From: Nitrospirota bacterium
GTDB taxonomy: Bacteria > Nitrospirota > Nitrospiria > 2-01-FULL-66-17
NCBI GenBank assembly: GCA_016201825.1
Contig: JACQCD010000033.1
Location: 1-55,180 of the forward strand
Length of the DNA: 55,180 nt
Reading direction: 5' to 3'
The notes below the pieces were generated by a model, which saw only the letters and a list, made by a program, of their open reading frames with translations, had not been told where the DNA came from and searched no databases. A program made the translations under genes and the position numbers. Every line of letters starts with the position of its first letter. Position 1 is the stretch's first letter. Positions 16,161 to 23,891 of this stretch are shown here, one piece after another.

Positions 16161-16861
16161 CTGTCATCCTCGTCGCGGAACTTGTAGCCGAGGCCTCGGA
16201 CCGTGAGGACGTACGTGGGCTGCGAGGGCGTGGGTTCGATCTTGTCCCTGAGCCGTCCGATGTGGACGTCCACCGTGCGATCCAAGACGTGGACGGTATC
16301 ATGGGTATAGAGCGCGTCGAGCAGTTGCGCGCGGGAAAATACGGTCCCGGGCGAATGCATCAGCCGGACGAGCAGGCGAAATTCGATCGCGGTCAGCGTC
16401 ACCACTTTGCCCTTGGCCGTCACCTTGGCCTTAGTTTGATCAACCGTCAGATCGCCCGAGGTCAGGATCGGCGCTCCGGCCGGAACCTTGGGGATCGTCC
16501 GCCGGAGTATGGCTTTGACACGCGCCACCACCTCGCGGGGCGAAAACGGCTTGGTCACGTAGTCATCGGCGCCGATCGACAAGCCGACCAGCCTGTCCAC
16601 CTCCTCGACCCGTGCGGTGAGCATGAGAATCGGCACGTCCGACGTTTGGCGAATGCGCCGGCAGACTTCCAGGCCATCGAGTTTCGGGATCATCAGATCG
16701 AGGACGATCAGCGCGGGATGGTGGCGGAGCGCGATGTCGACGGCCTGGGTTCCGTCGGCGGCGGACCGCGTTTGATACCCTTCGCGTTCCAGATAGACCT
16801 TCAGCAGCGCCGATGTCTTGGGGTCGTCCTCGACGATCAGGATGAGGGAAGCCGCAGCCAT
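16157..16861 (-). CDS. OmpR-family response regulator
   Basis: 234 residues. The receiver domain has the acidic pair EDD, phospho-acceptor in IVLDLMIPKLDG, the Thr/Ser and Lys switch residues (LTARVEE and DDYVTKPFSPRE). The C-terminal winged helix has LTAIEFRLLVRLMHSPGTVF and VLDRTVDVHIGRLRDKIE. It is first in the two-gene operon with the kinase. Likely targets are nearby envelope genes, but no binding repeats could be fixed. Confidence 0.93.
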   Translation of the reverse strand: MAAASLILIVEDDPKTSALLKVYLEREGYQTRSAADGTQAVDIALRHHPALIVLDLMIPKLDGLEVCRRIRQTSDVPILMLTARVEEVDRLVGLSIGADDYVTKPFSPREVVARVKAILRRTIPKVPAGAPILTSGDLTVDQTKAKVTAKGKVVTLTAIEFRLLVRLMHSPGTVFSRAQLLDALYTHDTVHVLDRTVDVHIGRLRDKIEPTPSQPTYVLTVRGLGYKFRDEDDR

Positions 16862-17093
16862 GCGACGTATTCTACACCGTGAGAGTTACGGTTGGGTCAC
16901 GTAATCGTGACGTTTTTGCGACAAGGTCCACTTCCTCCAGCGACAAGCTTCCAAGGAAAAAGCGAACGCCGAGCACGCGTTCAAAATCCGAACTCGGCGC
17001 ATAAAGGACATGCCCGCTGGAAATTCCGCCCGCGGAAGATCCACCGAAGACCTCGACCGACTCACGGCACACCAGCGGGGCGTTCACGGGCGA
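16862..17093. other. intergenic region upstream of the two-component system
   Basis: 232 bases between the DsrE-like gene and the response regulator. On the minus strand it contains TGACGTGACC-like and TCACGATTACGTGACCC stretches close to the regulator start, possibly an autoregulatory site. A 71-codon frame here has no family signal and is not called. Confidence 0.3.
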
Positions 17094-17621
17094 TCAGTAG
17101 ACGAGGTAGAAATCCGCGCCCGTCCTCAGTCGGATCATCTCGGGGAGCGTCACGGGCTTGAAGAACTTGGCGGAGACCCGCTCAAGATCGCCCGGTCGTT
17201 TGGCGATGCCCGCGGTGATCAGCATCTCTTCGTCGATGTAGAACTGCGCGCCCTTCTCTTTCAGCATCACCAGGTACTCGCCGTACACCCTGGGCACCCG
17301 CTCCAGGGGCACGGCAAACTGCCGGGCAAGCACATCTCGCATTCGCTCCGGCAGCTTATAGGTCTCGATATCGTCCTTGCCCAACCAGCCGATCTTATAG
17401 GTATTGACGGCGTCGGCATCAATGAGCACGTTGACCTTCAAGCCTTCTTGCAGGGCGGCCCAGACGGCGTTGTACGCCACGCAGATCTGCGCGTCGTCGT
17501 GCTTCAGGCTCGTCTTCAGATGGATCAGCAGCGTCGGTGGCTCCGCAGCCGACCCTAAATTGCTTATCAGCATCATACTCACGGTGATGAGAACTGCCGC
17601 CATAACGGTTTTGGTTTTCAT
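17094..17621 (-). CDS. exported DsrE/DsrF-like protein
   Basis: 175 residues with a signal peptide (ending near GSAA-EPP). The mature part has the DsrE-type alpha/beta pattern: AVWAALQEGLKVNVLIDADA, then a LPERMRDVL segment and KEKGAQFYIDEEMLITAGI. The usual catalytic Cys of sulfur-relay DsrE proteins is not in the expected place; the only Cys (QICVAYNA) is earlier. It is the last gene after merA, with AAGGAGG before ATG 17621. It may bind sulfur species or metal in the periplasm; the role is unproven. Confidence 0.7.
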   Translation of the reverse strand: MKTKTVMAAVLITVSMMLISNLGSAAEPPTLLIHLKTSLKHDDAQICVAYNAVWAALQEGLKVNVLIDADAVNTYKIGWLGKDDIETYKLPERMRDVLARQFAVPLERVPRVYGEYLVMLKEKGAQFYIDEEMLITAGIAKRPGDLERVSAKFFKPVTLPEMIRLRTGADFYLVY

Positions 17622-17642
17622 TGAGACCTCCTTGTTATCCGC

Positions 17643-19067
17643 TTACTCCGCGCAACAGGACAGCTTTGACACATCCTTTGTGAAGATCTGGGCCGCCATC
17701 CGGATGGCCTCCGACATGGTGGGATAAACATGGATGGTTCCGATCAGATCATCAATGGTAAGCCGGCACTTCACCGCCAGAGCGGCTTCGTGAATGAGAT
17801 CCGCTCCTCGATTCGCCACGAGCTGGACGCCCACGATCCGCTTGGTGTCTTTCTCGATCACCATTTTCACCAGGCCCTTCGTCTGATAGATGGCCGCGGC
17901 CTTGGGCACGTGGGCGAGGTCCAAACAATCAGCCTCCACCTGCATTCCCTTTGCTCTGGCCTCGGCTGCGCTCAGTCCCACGGCCGCGACTTCCGGATCG
18001 GTGAAGACCGCTCGGGGGATGACGGTGTAATCCATCGTGACGTGATTTCCCTTCAGCATGTTCTGGGCCGCCACCACCCCTTCACGAGCTCCCACCGGCG
18101 TGGCCAGGGGTGGCCCCGTCACATCACCCGCCGCCCAGATGTGGTCGGCAGTGGTCTGCATCTCGCTATTGACCGTCACAAATCCTTTCTCATCAACCTC
18201 CACCCCCGCTTCTTCGAGTCCGATATCCCTGCTGTTCGGAACCCGACCACAGGCAACCAGAAGGCGCTCCACCACGAGCCGCCGGGGCTTGCCCTCAACC
18301 GTCGCGACGACTGAGATGCCGCGGGGGGTACGAGCCAGTTGATTGACGACAGCATGGGTATAGATGCCCACCCCCTCCTCGATCAACACTTTCTGGATGG
18401 ATTCGGCCACTTCCGGATCGAATTCGGACAGCACATGAGCGCCCCGAAGGAGAATCGTCACCTTCGTGCCGAACCGATGAAACATCTGGCCGAGTTCAAG
18501 GGCAATCACGCCGCCCCCAATGATCACCATGGATTTGGGAAGGCTCTTTAACTCAAAGGCCTCGGTGCTGGTGAGATACGTGACTTGGTCCATTCCCGGA
18601 AACTCGGGAATACACGCCCGTGAACCGGTCGCAATCAGGAATTTGGGGGCCTCCACCACCCGATCCCCAACCTGAAGCTGGTGCTTGGAGATAAATCGGG
18701 CATGACCTTTCAGGATGGTGATGTTCTCATCTCCCTCAGCAATATCGATGTATTTTTTCCGGCGAAGCGTCTCGACCAGTCGGTCCTTCTGCCGGATCAG
18801 GGCCGCGAAGTCCAGCTTTCCACTGCGTCTTCCCAGCCCCTGATAGGCGGTATGCGCCGGCGCATAATAGATCTCAGCGGCATGGATCAGGTTCTTGCTG
18901 GGAATGCACCCCACATTCACACAGGTGCCGCCGATGACGCGATGCTCGGTCATGGCCACCCGCGCCCCCAGCTCGGAAGCCTTGATCGCCGCGGCAAACG
19001 CCGCCGAACCGGACCCCAGGATCAACAGGTCATATCGATCATTGCCTGTTAGGTGTGGCATGGCCAA
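17643..19067 (-). CDS. merA: mercuric reductase MerA (lacking NmerA domain)
   Basis: 474 residues. FAD/NAD(P)H flavoprotein reducing Hg(II) to Hg(0) in the cytoplasm. Visible: FAD motif LLILGSGSAAFAAA, redox disulfide GGTCVNVGCIPSK (Cys49/Cys54), NAD-binding VIIGGGVIALELGQ, AAGDVTG, and the C-terminal vicinal pair KLSCCAE (Cys471/472) that hands Hg(II) to the active site. The N-terminal HMA domain of many MerA proteins is absent, as in short archaeal and some bacterial forms. It follows a pentahaem cytochrome gene in the ArsR-headed mer operon. GGAG lies 12 nt upstream; ATG 19061 is an alternative. Confidence 0.94.
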   Translation of the reverse strand: MAMPHLTGNDRYDLLILGSGSAAFAAAIKASELGARVAMTEHRVIGGTCVNVGCIPSKNLIHAAEIYYAPAHTAYQGLGRRSGKLDFAALIRQKDRLVETLRRKKYIDIAEGDENITILKGHARFISKHQLQVGDRVVEAPKFLIATGSRACIPEFPGMDQVTYLTSTEAFELKSLPKSMVIIGGGVIALELGQMFHRFGTKVTILLRGAHVLSEFDPEVAESIQKVLIEEGVGIYTHAVVNQLARTPRGISVVATVEGKPRRLVVERLLVACGRVPNSRDIGLEEAGVEVDEKGFVTVNSEMQTTADHIWAAGDVTGPPLATPVGAREGVVAAQNMLKGNHVTMDYTVIPRAVFTDPEVAAVGLSAAEARAKGMQVEADCLDLAHVPKAAAIYQTKGLVKMVIEKDTKRIVGVQLVANRGADLIHEAALAVKCRLTIDDLIGTIHVYPTMSEAIRMAAQIFTKDVSKLSCCAE

Positions 19068-19109
19068 TCACCGCTCCTTTCTTCACGTCTTCACGCAAGT
19101 TGAGATGCT

Positions 19110-20468
19110 TCAATATGAGAATTCTGGGTCAAACAGCCTGGCCAGCGGTGTTCCGGTCGTGGGTACCCGATCGACACAGGCCAGTTCGCTCATCAGATAC
19201 TTTTCAGGGATGTCATGCTTCCATCCCTGTTGGAGGACAGTGGTAAATGCCCCTGGAAGCGGGGCCTCGTGTTCAAAGATGGTGAACGTGTACGGATCAT
19301 CGGCCGTCAGGCTATACCGGCTTTTTAACATCTCATGGACTTTCTCCGTCTGGATGTGATAACGGATGACGGTCCGAAATCGAAGTCTGCTTGTCCGTTC
19401 CGCAGAGGCGGGCAGGCGGTAATGGAACGCATATTCCCGGCTCTCCAGGGGTTGTACGCGATTGCCATAGATCTCCCAGATCACCGGCTGCCAGAGGATC
19501 CATCGGCCGATGGTATGGGTCTGCTCCTTGAGAATCTTGTCCTGGTGATCAAGAATTTGAAATTCAACCGTGAAATACCGGTCCGGATCGCCCGTGGGAA
19601 GATAATGGCCCGCCCCGGAATTGGTCAGCGTCAGCGTAAATTGCGCATCTGTCCCAGGGGCGATATCCGCCGGGTCGGCCTGAAGCCGGACGGTCACCGC
19701 CCGTTTGAGCTGCTCCGGATCATGCCCGCCGCGCCACAGGTGCCGCCGGCCTTTTCGAATGGGCCCTCCGGCTGCTACCGGCCGCTCCACCTCCGGCATG
19801 TGACAAGTCTGGCAGATGTACCCCGCCTTGTAATAAGGTCCTCCTTCGTATTCGGGATAGGTCCCGCACGGGCCAAACCGGTAGAACTGAAAAGGACCTG
19901 ATGGGACCTGGTGGCACCGATAGCAGGTCTCTGTCGTGCGGTACATCGGATCATAGCGGGTGGGATGAGGGGCGACGGAGTCGTCGAACGGCCCCAGAAT
20001 GACCCCATCCCGCACATGGCAGGCGGCGCAGGTGATCCCTTCCAACCGAAAATCAGGATCATAGTTCGGATTGGGTTTCTTGACGGCCTTTTCCACACGG
20101 TTTCTCGGGATCTCCAGGATCAGCTCCGGCTGCTGGTTCTCCAGCGGCGTATGACAGTTCAGGCAGATCCAGATGTGCTTGTCCTTTTTCCAGAACGCCT
20201 GAAAGAAGGGGTCCACAAAGGCCTGGGCATGGATCGAGCTTTTCCACTCCTCGTAGATCTCCCGATGACACTGTCCGCACTCTTCCGCTCGGATGCTGGT
20301 TAAGCCCGCCGGAATCCGCTGAGAGGGAATCGCATGGGCGAAATCGTCACGCAGGCCGAAAATCACGACCGGTCGAAGCTCCGTGTAAAAGAGATACACG
20401 GCGGCTGCCATCAGAGCGATCACCACCAGCGTCACCACGACGCGTTTCTTGAGCTGAGGCCGGGGCAT
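19110..20468 (-). CDS. membrane-anchored pentahaem cytochrome c
   Basis: 452 residues from ATG 20468, 7 nt after the HD-GYP stop. One N-terminal membrane anchor (VVVTLVVIALMAAAVYLFY) leads to a periplasmic domain with five CXXCH sites: CGQCH (64-68), CLNCH (102-106), CAACH (147-151), CYRCH (182-186) and CQTCH (219-223). A beta-sandwich-like C-terminal half has no haem sites. The haem-binding half resembles cytochrome c554/multihaem proteins. Its location between merB/HD-GYP and merA is unusual and hints at redox coupling to mercury or thiol metabolism; this is inference. Confidence 0.88.
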   Translation of the reverse strand: MPRPQLKKRVVVTLVVIALMAAAVYLFYTELRPVVIFGLRDDFAHAIPSQRIPAGLTSIRAEECGQCHREIYEEWKSSIHAQAFVDPFFQAFWKKDKHIWICLNCHTPLENQQPELILEIPRNRVEKAVKKPNPNYDPDFRLEGITCAACHVRDGVILGPFDDSVAPHPTRYDPMYRTTETCYRCHQVPSGPFQFYRFGPCGTYPEYEGGPYYKAGYICQTCHMPEVERPVAAGGPIRKGRRHLWRGGHDPEQLKRAVTVRLQADPADIAPGTDAQFTLTLTNSGAGHYLPTGDPDRYFTVEFQILDHQDKILKEQTHTIGRWILWQPVIWEIYGNRVQPLESREYAFHYRLPASAERTSRLRFRTVIRYHIQTEKVHEMLKSRYSLTADDPYTFTIFEHEAPLPGAFTTVLQQGWKHDIPEKYLMSELACVDRVPTTGTPLARLFDPEFSY

Positions 20469-20475
20469 TGCCGCC

Positions 20476-21216
20476 TTAGATTGACCAATGGGGCGTTTCG
20501 CACGGCTCGTGTTGGTCCCGATGGATCCATTCTGCAAATGCTGGGACGTGTGCCCGGAAGACTTCCACGACCACCGGATCAAACTGGGAGCCCGATCCTT
20601 TGAAGATCTCACTCACAATCGCATCAAAAGGCAGGGCCTCTCGGTAGGGGCGATCAAAGGCCATGGCGTCCAGAGCGTCCATCACCGCAAAAATCCTGGC
20701 CCCAACTGGAATCTGATTCCCCTGCAGCCCTTGTGGATAACCGGAGCCATCAAACCGCTCCTCATGGGCAAAGACAATTTCAGCCGCGGGCTGCAGATAC
20801 TCCACGCCTGAGAGGATCTGACGACCGAACTCCGGATGCTTCTTCATGACCGTCCACTCTTCTTCGGTGAGAGCGGTGGACTTCAGCAAAATCGCATCAG
20901 GGACCCCGATCTTCCCGATGTCATGGAGGAGCGCACCCCGACAGAGCTCTTCAAGAGTATCTCCCTTCACATCCATCATCTCGGCCAGGGATCGGGTATA
21001 CTGGGCCACCCGCTCGGAATGACGCTGCGTCTCACATTCTCGGGCGTCCAGAGCCGCCACGAGGACCTGGATGGTTCCACGAGAGGCGGCATCCGCTCGG
21101 CGGTAGGCTTCCTTTAGGGAGACCCACCGCAAGTAGCAGCGCTCACAGCAAAAAGCCTCATCTTCCCGGATAAACGGCCTTTCACTTGCGACACCGCAAT
21201 GCTGGCAGATAGACAT
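20476..21216 (-). CDS. HD-GYP phosphodiesterase with N-terminal zinc ribbon
   Basis: 246 residues. Residues 4-27 carry ICQHC and CCERC, a CX2C...CX2C ribbon. The HD-GYP domain follows: RHSERVAQYT, ALLHDIGKIGVPD, KKHPEFG, AHEERFDGSGYP. The usual HHE is AHE here, so one metal ligand may differ. HD-GYP enzymes hydrolyse cyclic di-GMP. The metal ribbon and location in a mer operon suggest that Hg or Zn could control second-messenger turnover. GGGAGG precedes ATG 21216. Confidence 0.85.
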   Translation of the reverse strand: MSICQHCGVASERPFIREDEAFCCERCYLRWVSLKEAYRRADAASRGTIQVLVAALDARECETQRHSERVAQYTRSLAEMMDVKGDTLEELCRGALLHDIGKIGVPDAILLKSTALTEEEWTVMKKHPEFGRQILSGVEYLQPAAEIVFAHEERFDGSGYPQGLQGNQIPVGARIFAVMDALDAMAFDRPYREALPFDAIVSEIFKGSGSQFDPVVVEVFRAHVPAFAEWIHRDQHEPCETPHWSI

Positions 21217-21263
21217 CGCGTCCTCCCTGTCGATCCGTGAGATCAACCCACGACCGTGAAGGA

Positions 21264-21650
21264 TTAGGACGAGTGGGTCGGGCAGCAGGACCCGATCTCT
21301 TCCTGATCCTCGCCCACGGTCAACTCCTTATAATAGGCATACGCTTTCAAGGCCCATTCCTCCCCAGGACAGCCCTGCATGGTCATGGCCACATTGAGAA
21401 ACTCGACGAACTCTTCCTGCGTGGCTCCCCGATCCAGGGCCATCTTGACATAGGCCTTGATGCAGGGCTCGCACCGGATCGCGATCGAAATGGCCATCGC
21501 CGTGAGCAGCTTATACTTACCGCCCACGTTGCCGTCTGCGTAGGTCGCCTCCCGGGCCCGCATGATCCCTCCGGTCACCTTCGGGCTCAGCTTTCGCATC
21601 TCCGCAAAGAGGGATGATTCCGCATCAAGGGTTTCAGTTGTCTCGGACAT
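21264..21650 (-). CDS. AhpD/carboxymuconolactone decarboxylase-family protein
   Basis: 128 residues. The core AIRCEPCIKAYVKMALDRGA shows the CxxC pair of AhpD-like proteins (AhpD has CxxC-x3-H; here the His is Tyr), followed by EEFVEFLNVAM. The tail GSCCPTHSS has a vicinal Cys pair that could bind Hg(II). GGAGG lies before ATG 21650. It sits between merB and HD-GYP; a thiol-redox or Hg-carrier role is inferred. Confidence 0.82.
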   Translation of the reverse strand: MSETTETLDAESSLFAEMRKLSPKVTGGIMRAREATYADGNVGGKYKLLTAMAISIAIRCEPCIKAYVKMALDRGATQEEFVEFLNVAMTMQGCPGEEWALKAYAYYKELTVGEDQEEIGSCCPTHSS

Positions 21651-21661
21651 ACGCACCTCCT

Positions 21662-22330
21662 TCAGGGTTGATCGGCGATCAATACGGTATCCCGATATCG
21701 AATCGCGTTCTTCCGTCGCGCCAGGATGGAGGCGTCCTGCATCGAGAGCAGAAAGGTTCCGTCGTGTTCGGATACCCACCGCTGACCCGCTTCGGCCGAA
21801 CGAAAGAAATGCACAAAGTGGCAGAAATGGATGATCACGTCCTCTTGAACCCGGGCCGCGTCCGGCGTGAGAAACGACATCACGGCGCCTGCAGGGTCCA
21901 TCTCGATGATCGCTTGTGGGGAGACCACCAGCCGGACCACCGTGCCGGTCACGGGGCAGGTCGATTCCACGCGAGCCGTTTCCCCGATCAGCTCAGGGAG
22001 AAAGAGGCTGTCCCAGGCGCACCAGGTATAGAGCCTCCGGCCGTTCACGGTGAACCGGTGGGCCATCTCGGGGAGGGCGAGGCCCCAGTAGCCGATGACA
22101 CGCTCGCGCTCGTCGTAGAAGACCCCGGGCCACCGCCGGAGCGTCTGCAGCACCAGTTCCGGCGGCAGAGCCAGTCGCGCAGCGAGCTGTTCCGGCGAGA
22201 CCGGGCTGCCTTGGGCCAGCAGCCGATAGAGCTGGAGCGAGAGCTGTTGCTCCTCTTTAGAAAGTTTCGGAAACCAGCCGGCCACCTCGTCGGCCAGGCT
22301 ATTCAGCCCCCAATTCGCATTCCTGGCCAC
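21662..22330 (-). CDS. merB: organomercurial lyase MerB
   Basis: 222 residues. Cleaves C-Hg bonds of organomercurials to give Hg(II) for MerA. The catalytic triad context is present: TWCAWD (Cys104, Asp107) and IHFCHFVHFF (Cys170), as in Cys96/Asp99/Cys159 of R831b MerB; an extra Cys is in ESTCPVTG. The N-terminal winged-helix region is intact. It starts 3 nt after the merP-like stop and is followed by the AhpD-like gene. Confidence 0.95.
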   Translation of the reverse strand: MARNANWGLNSLADEVAGWFPKLSKEEQQLSLQLYRLLAQGSPVSPEQLAARLALPPELVLQTLRRWPGVFYDERERVIGYWGLALPEMAHRFTVNGRRLYTWCAWDSLFLPELIGETARVESTCPVTGTVVRLVVSPQAIIEMDPAGAVMSFLTPDAARVQEDVIIHFCHFVHFFRSAEAGQRWVSEHDGTFLLSMQDASILARRKNAIRYRDTVLIADQP

Positions 22331-22333
22331 CCA

Positions 22334-22681
22334 TCAGCCTCCTTGGGCCAGCACGCTGGCCCGGTACCTATACATCGCGTTGCTCGCCGACTCCACCGCT
22401 CGCACCAGCTCCTCTTCCCCGGCCTTCTGGGGATCGTATTTCACCACCGCGCGACCCTCCCTGAATCGGACGTCCGCGGACGAGACGCCCGGCACGCGCA
22501 GCAGCGCCTTCCGGATATCCTTCACGCAGCTCCGGCACTCCATGCCCTCGATCGTGAGCGTCACCTCTTGGAACGCCGCCAGGTCGGCGGCGGGCTGCCA
22601 TTCGGCTTGCGAGACAGCCCAGAAGGTCGGCAGGACGAGGGCGGTCAGGAGTGCCACGCCGGACAATGTTCGGCGCATCAT
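22334..22681 (-). CDS. merP: periplasmic mercury-binding protein MerP-like
   Basis: 115 residues. Signal peptide (ALLTALVLPTFWAVSQA) and one heavy-metal-associated domain with GMECRSC (Cys49/Cys52), the MxCxxC metal site. It would pass Hg(II) to the membrane transporter. GAGGAGG precedes ATG 22681; the longer frame upstream overlaps the merT-like gene and is not real. Confidence 0.9.
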   Translation of the reverse strand: MMRRTLSGVALLTALVLPTFWAVSQAEWQPAADLAAFQEVTLTIEGMECRSCVKDIRKALLRVPGVSSADVRFREGRAVVKYDPQKAGEEELVRAVESASNAMYRYRASVLAQGG

Positions 22682-22698
22682 TGGTATCCTCCTCACGT

Positions 22699-23049
22699 TT
22701 ACTCCATCGCCAGCAGGTAGGGAGACGCCACCAGGAGCAGCGACACCGCCGCGATCACCCAAAGCCAGCGCCGGGTCCGCTCGAGTCGCTCGGGAGGACA
22801 GGCCCCTCCCGCTCCGCACGTTGTCCCGCGTCGATAGACCGCATAGAATGCAGCACCCAAACATCCCAGCGCGAGTATCACGAACAGCGGCCGGTACGGC
22901 GCGAGCGCGGCCGCGAAGCGCGCCGAGCCGCCCAGCAACCCGGTCGCGCCCGCGCCGACTCCCAGGGCGGAGAAGATCAGCGGTCCCACGCAGCAGACCG
23001 AAGAGAGCGCCGCCGACCCCACGCCGCCCGCGGCCCATCGCCCACTCAT
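22699..23049 (-). CDS. merT: mercuric transport protein MerT-like
   Basis: 116 residues with three or four hydrophobic helices. The first helix has the vicinal pair SSVCCVGPLIF and a later loop has TTCGAGGACPP, matching MerT's two Cys sites that relay Hg(II) inward. Its ATG at 23049 overlaps the merF-like stop (ATGA). Confidence 0.9.
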   Translation of the reverse strand: MSGRWAAGGVGSAALSSVCCVGPLIFSALGVGAGATGLLGGSARFAAALAPYRPLFVILALGCLGAAFYAVYRRGTTCGAGGACPPERLERTRRWLWVIAAVSLLLVASPYLLAME

Positions 23050-23303
23050 CGCGGCTCCGGGTGGTTGGCCTGCGGAGGACAGCAGGCCGCCCGCTCCCTC
23101 CGGTGCAGGTACACGCCGTACGCCAGGATCGCGAGGCACAGCGCCAGGACGGGAAGCAACACATAGTCGAGATAGCCGGAGATCGCGCCCAGGCCCAGCC
23201 CCCCCAGCAGCACGACCAGGATTGGCGTGAAGCAGCAGACCCCCGCGATGGTCGAGCCGACCACCCCGGTCTTCAGTAACCCACTTGAAGACGTGATAGC
23301 CAT
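23046..23303 (-). CDS. merF: mercury transport protein MerF-like
   Basis: 85 residues with two membrane helices. The motif GVVGSTIAGVCCFTPILVVL has the vicinal Cys pair of MerF, and a second pair is in AACCPP near the C-terminus. GGAGG lies before ATG 23303. First structural gene after the arsR-type regulator. Confidence 0.9.
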   Translation of the reverse strand: MAITSSSGLLKTGVVGSTIAGVCCFTPILVVLLGGLGLGAISGYLDYVLLPVLALCLAILAYGVYLHRRERAACCPPQANHPEPR

Positions 23304-23332
23304 CGTAAAACCTCCAGTCCAATCAGGCGCGT

Positions 23333-23701
23333 CTAGGCCGTTCGTCGTTTTGTCCTCCGAGCCGTGGCCTCTGTTTCGTCAGAGACCACGTCACAAAACA
23401 AGACGCTTTCCAGGACATCTCTGATGTGTTGGTCGCTGAGATTGAGCAGCTTGAGAATCTTCCTGTTCCGGAGCCGGTAGAACACCTGCTTGCCTTGCTT
23501 CTCGGCCGTGACCAATCCACAGTTCTTTAAGCAGGCCAGGTGGTGTGAAATGAGGTTCTGAGCGTGACCGAGCTTCTGATAGATCTCCGTCACACTCAGG
23601 GACCGACCCTCCCTGAGCATCTTCAGGATGTCCAGTCGCGTCCGATCGCCCAGCGCTTTGAAGAAATGGACCCGCGCGGTTTGCAGATCGCCATCGATCA
23701 T
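23333..23701 (-). CDS. ArsR/SmtB-family regulator of the mer operon
   Basis: 122 residues. A winged HTH with FFKALGDRTRLDILKML, SVTEIYQKLGHAQNLISHHL and LACLKNCGLVTAEKQGKQVF. Cys57 and Cys61 lie in and after the recognition-helix region, with Cys103 near the end; these could bind Hg(II) and release DNA. It heads the merF-merT-merP-merB genes, 29 nt apart, replacing the usual MerR. A 20-bp palindrome lies just upstream. Confidence 0.9.
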   Translation of the reverse strand: MIDGDLQTARVHFFKALGDRTRLDILKMLREGRSLSVTEIYQKLGHAQNLISHHLACLKNCGLVTAEKQGKQVFYRLRNRKILKLLNLSDQHIRDVLESVLFCDVVSDETEATARRTKRRTA

Positions 23702-23720
23702 TCACAGTCCCCCGACATAT

Positions 23721-23740
23721 ATATCAACATTAGTTGATAT
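23721..23740. promoter_or_regulatory. ArsR operator of the mer operon
   Basis: Perfect 8-bp arms ATATCAAC and GTTGATAT flank ATTA, 20 nt before the arsR start. On the minus strand a TATATAT -10-like stretch begins in the distal arm, so bound repressor would block polymerase. ATCAA-N6-TTGAT sites are typical of this family. Confidence 0.8.
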
Positions 23741-23891
23741 GTTACTCTGTTGCCGTGGCGATGTCAAGGGAGGACGTTTCAAAGAACTCGCTCGTGTGAG
23801 GAGGACTCCTCATAAAAGAAAAGAACTGCGGACCCCGTTTATTCGAATCGCCGAACGGCCGCGGAGTACGGTTGTTCCCTTGCGGCCATTC

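Noticed and set aside
16872-17087. 71-codon minus-strand frame between the response regulator and the DsrE-like gene
   Set aside because: No family signal and no good ribosome site.
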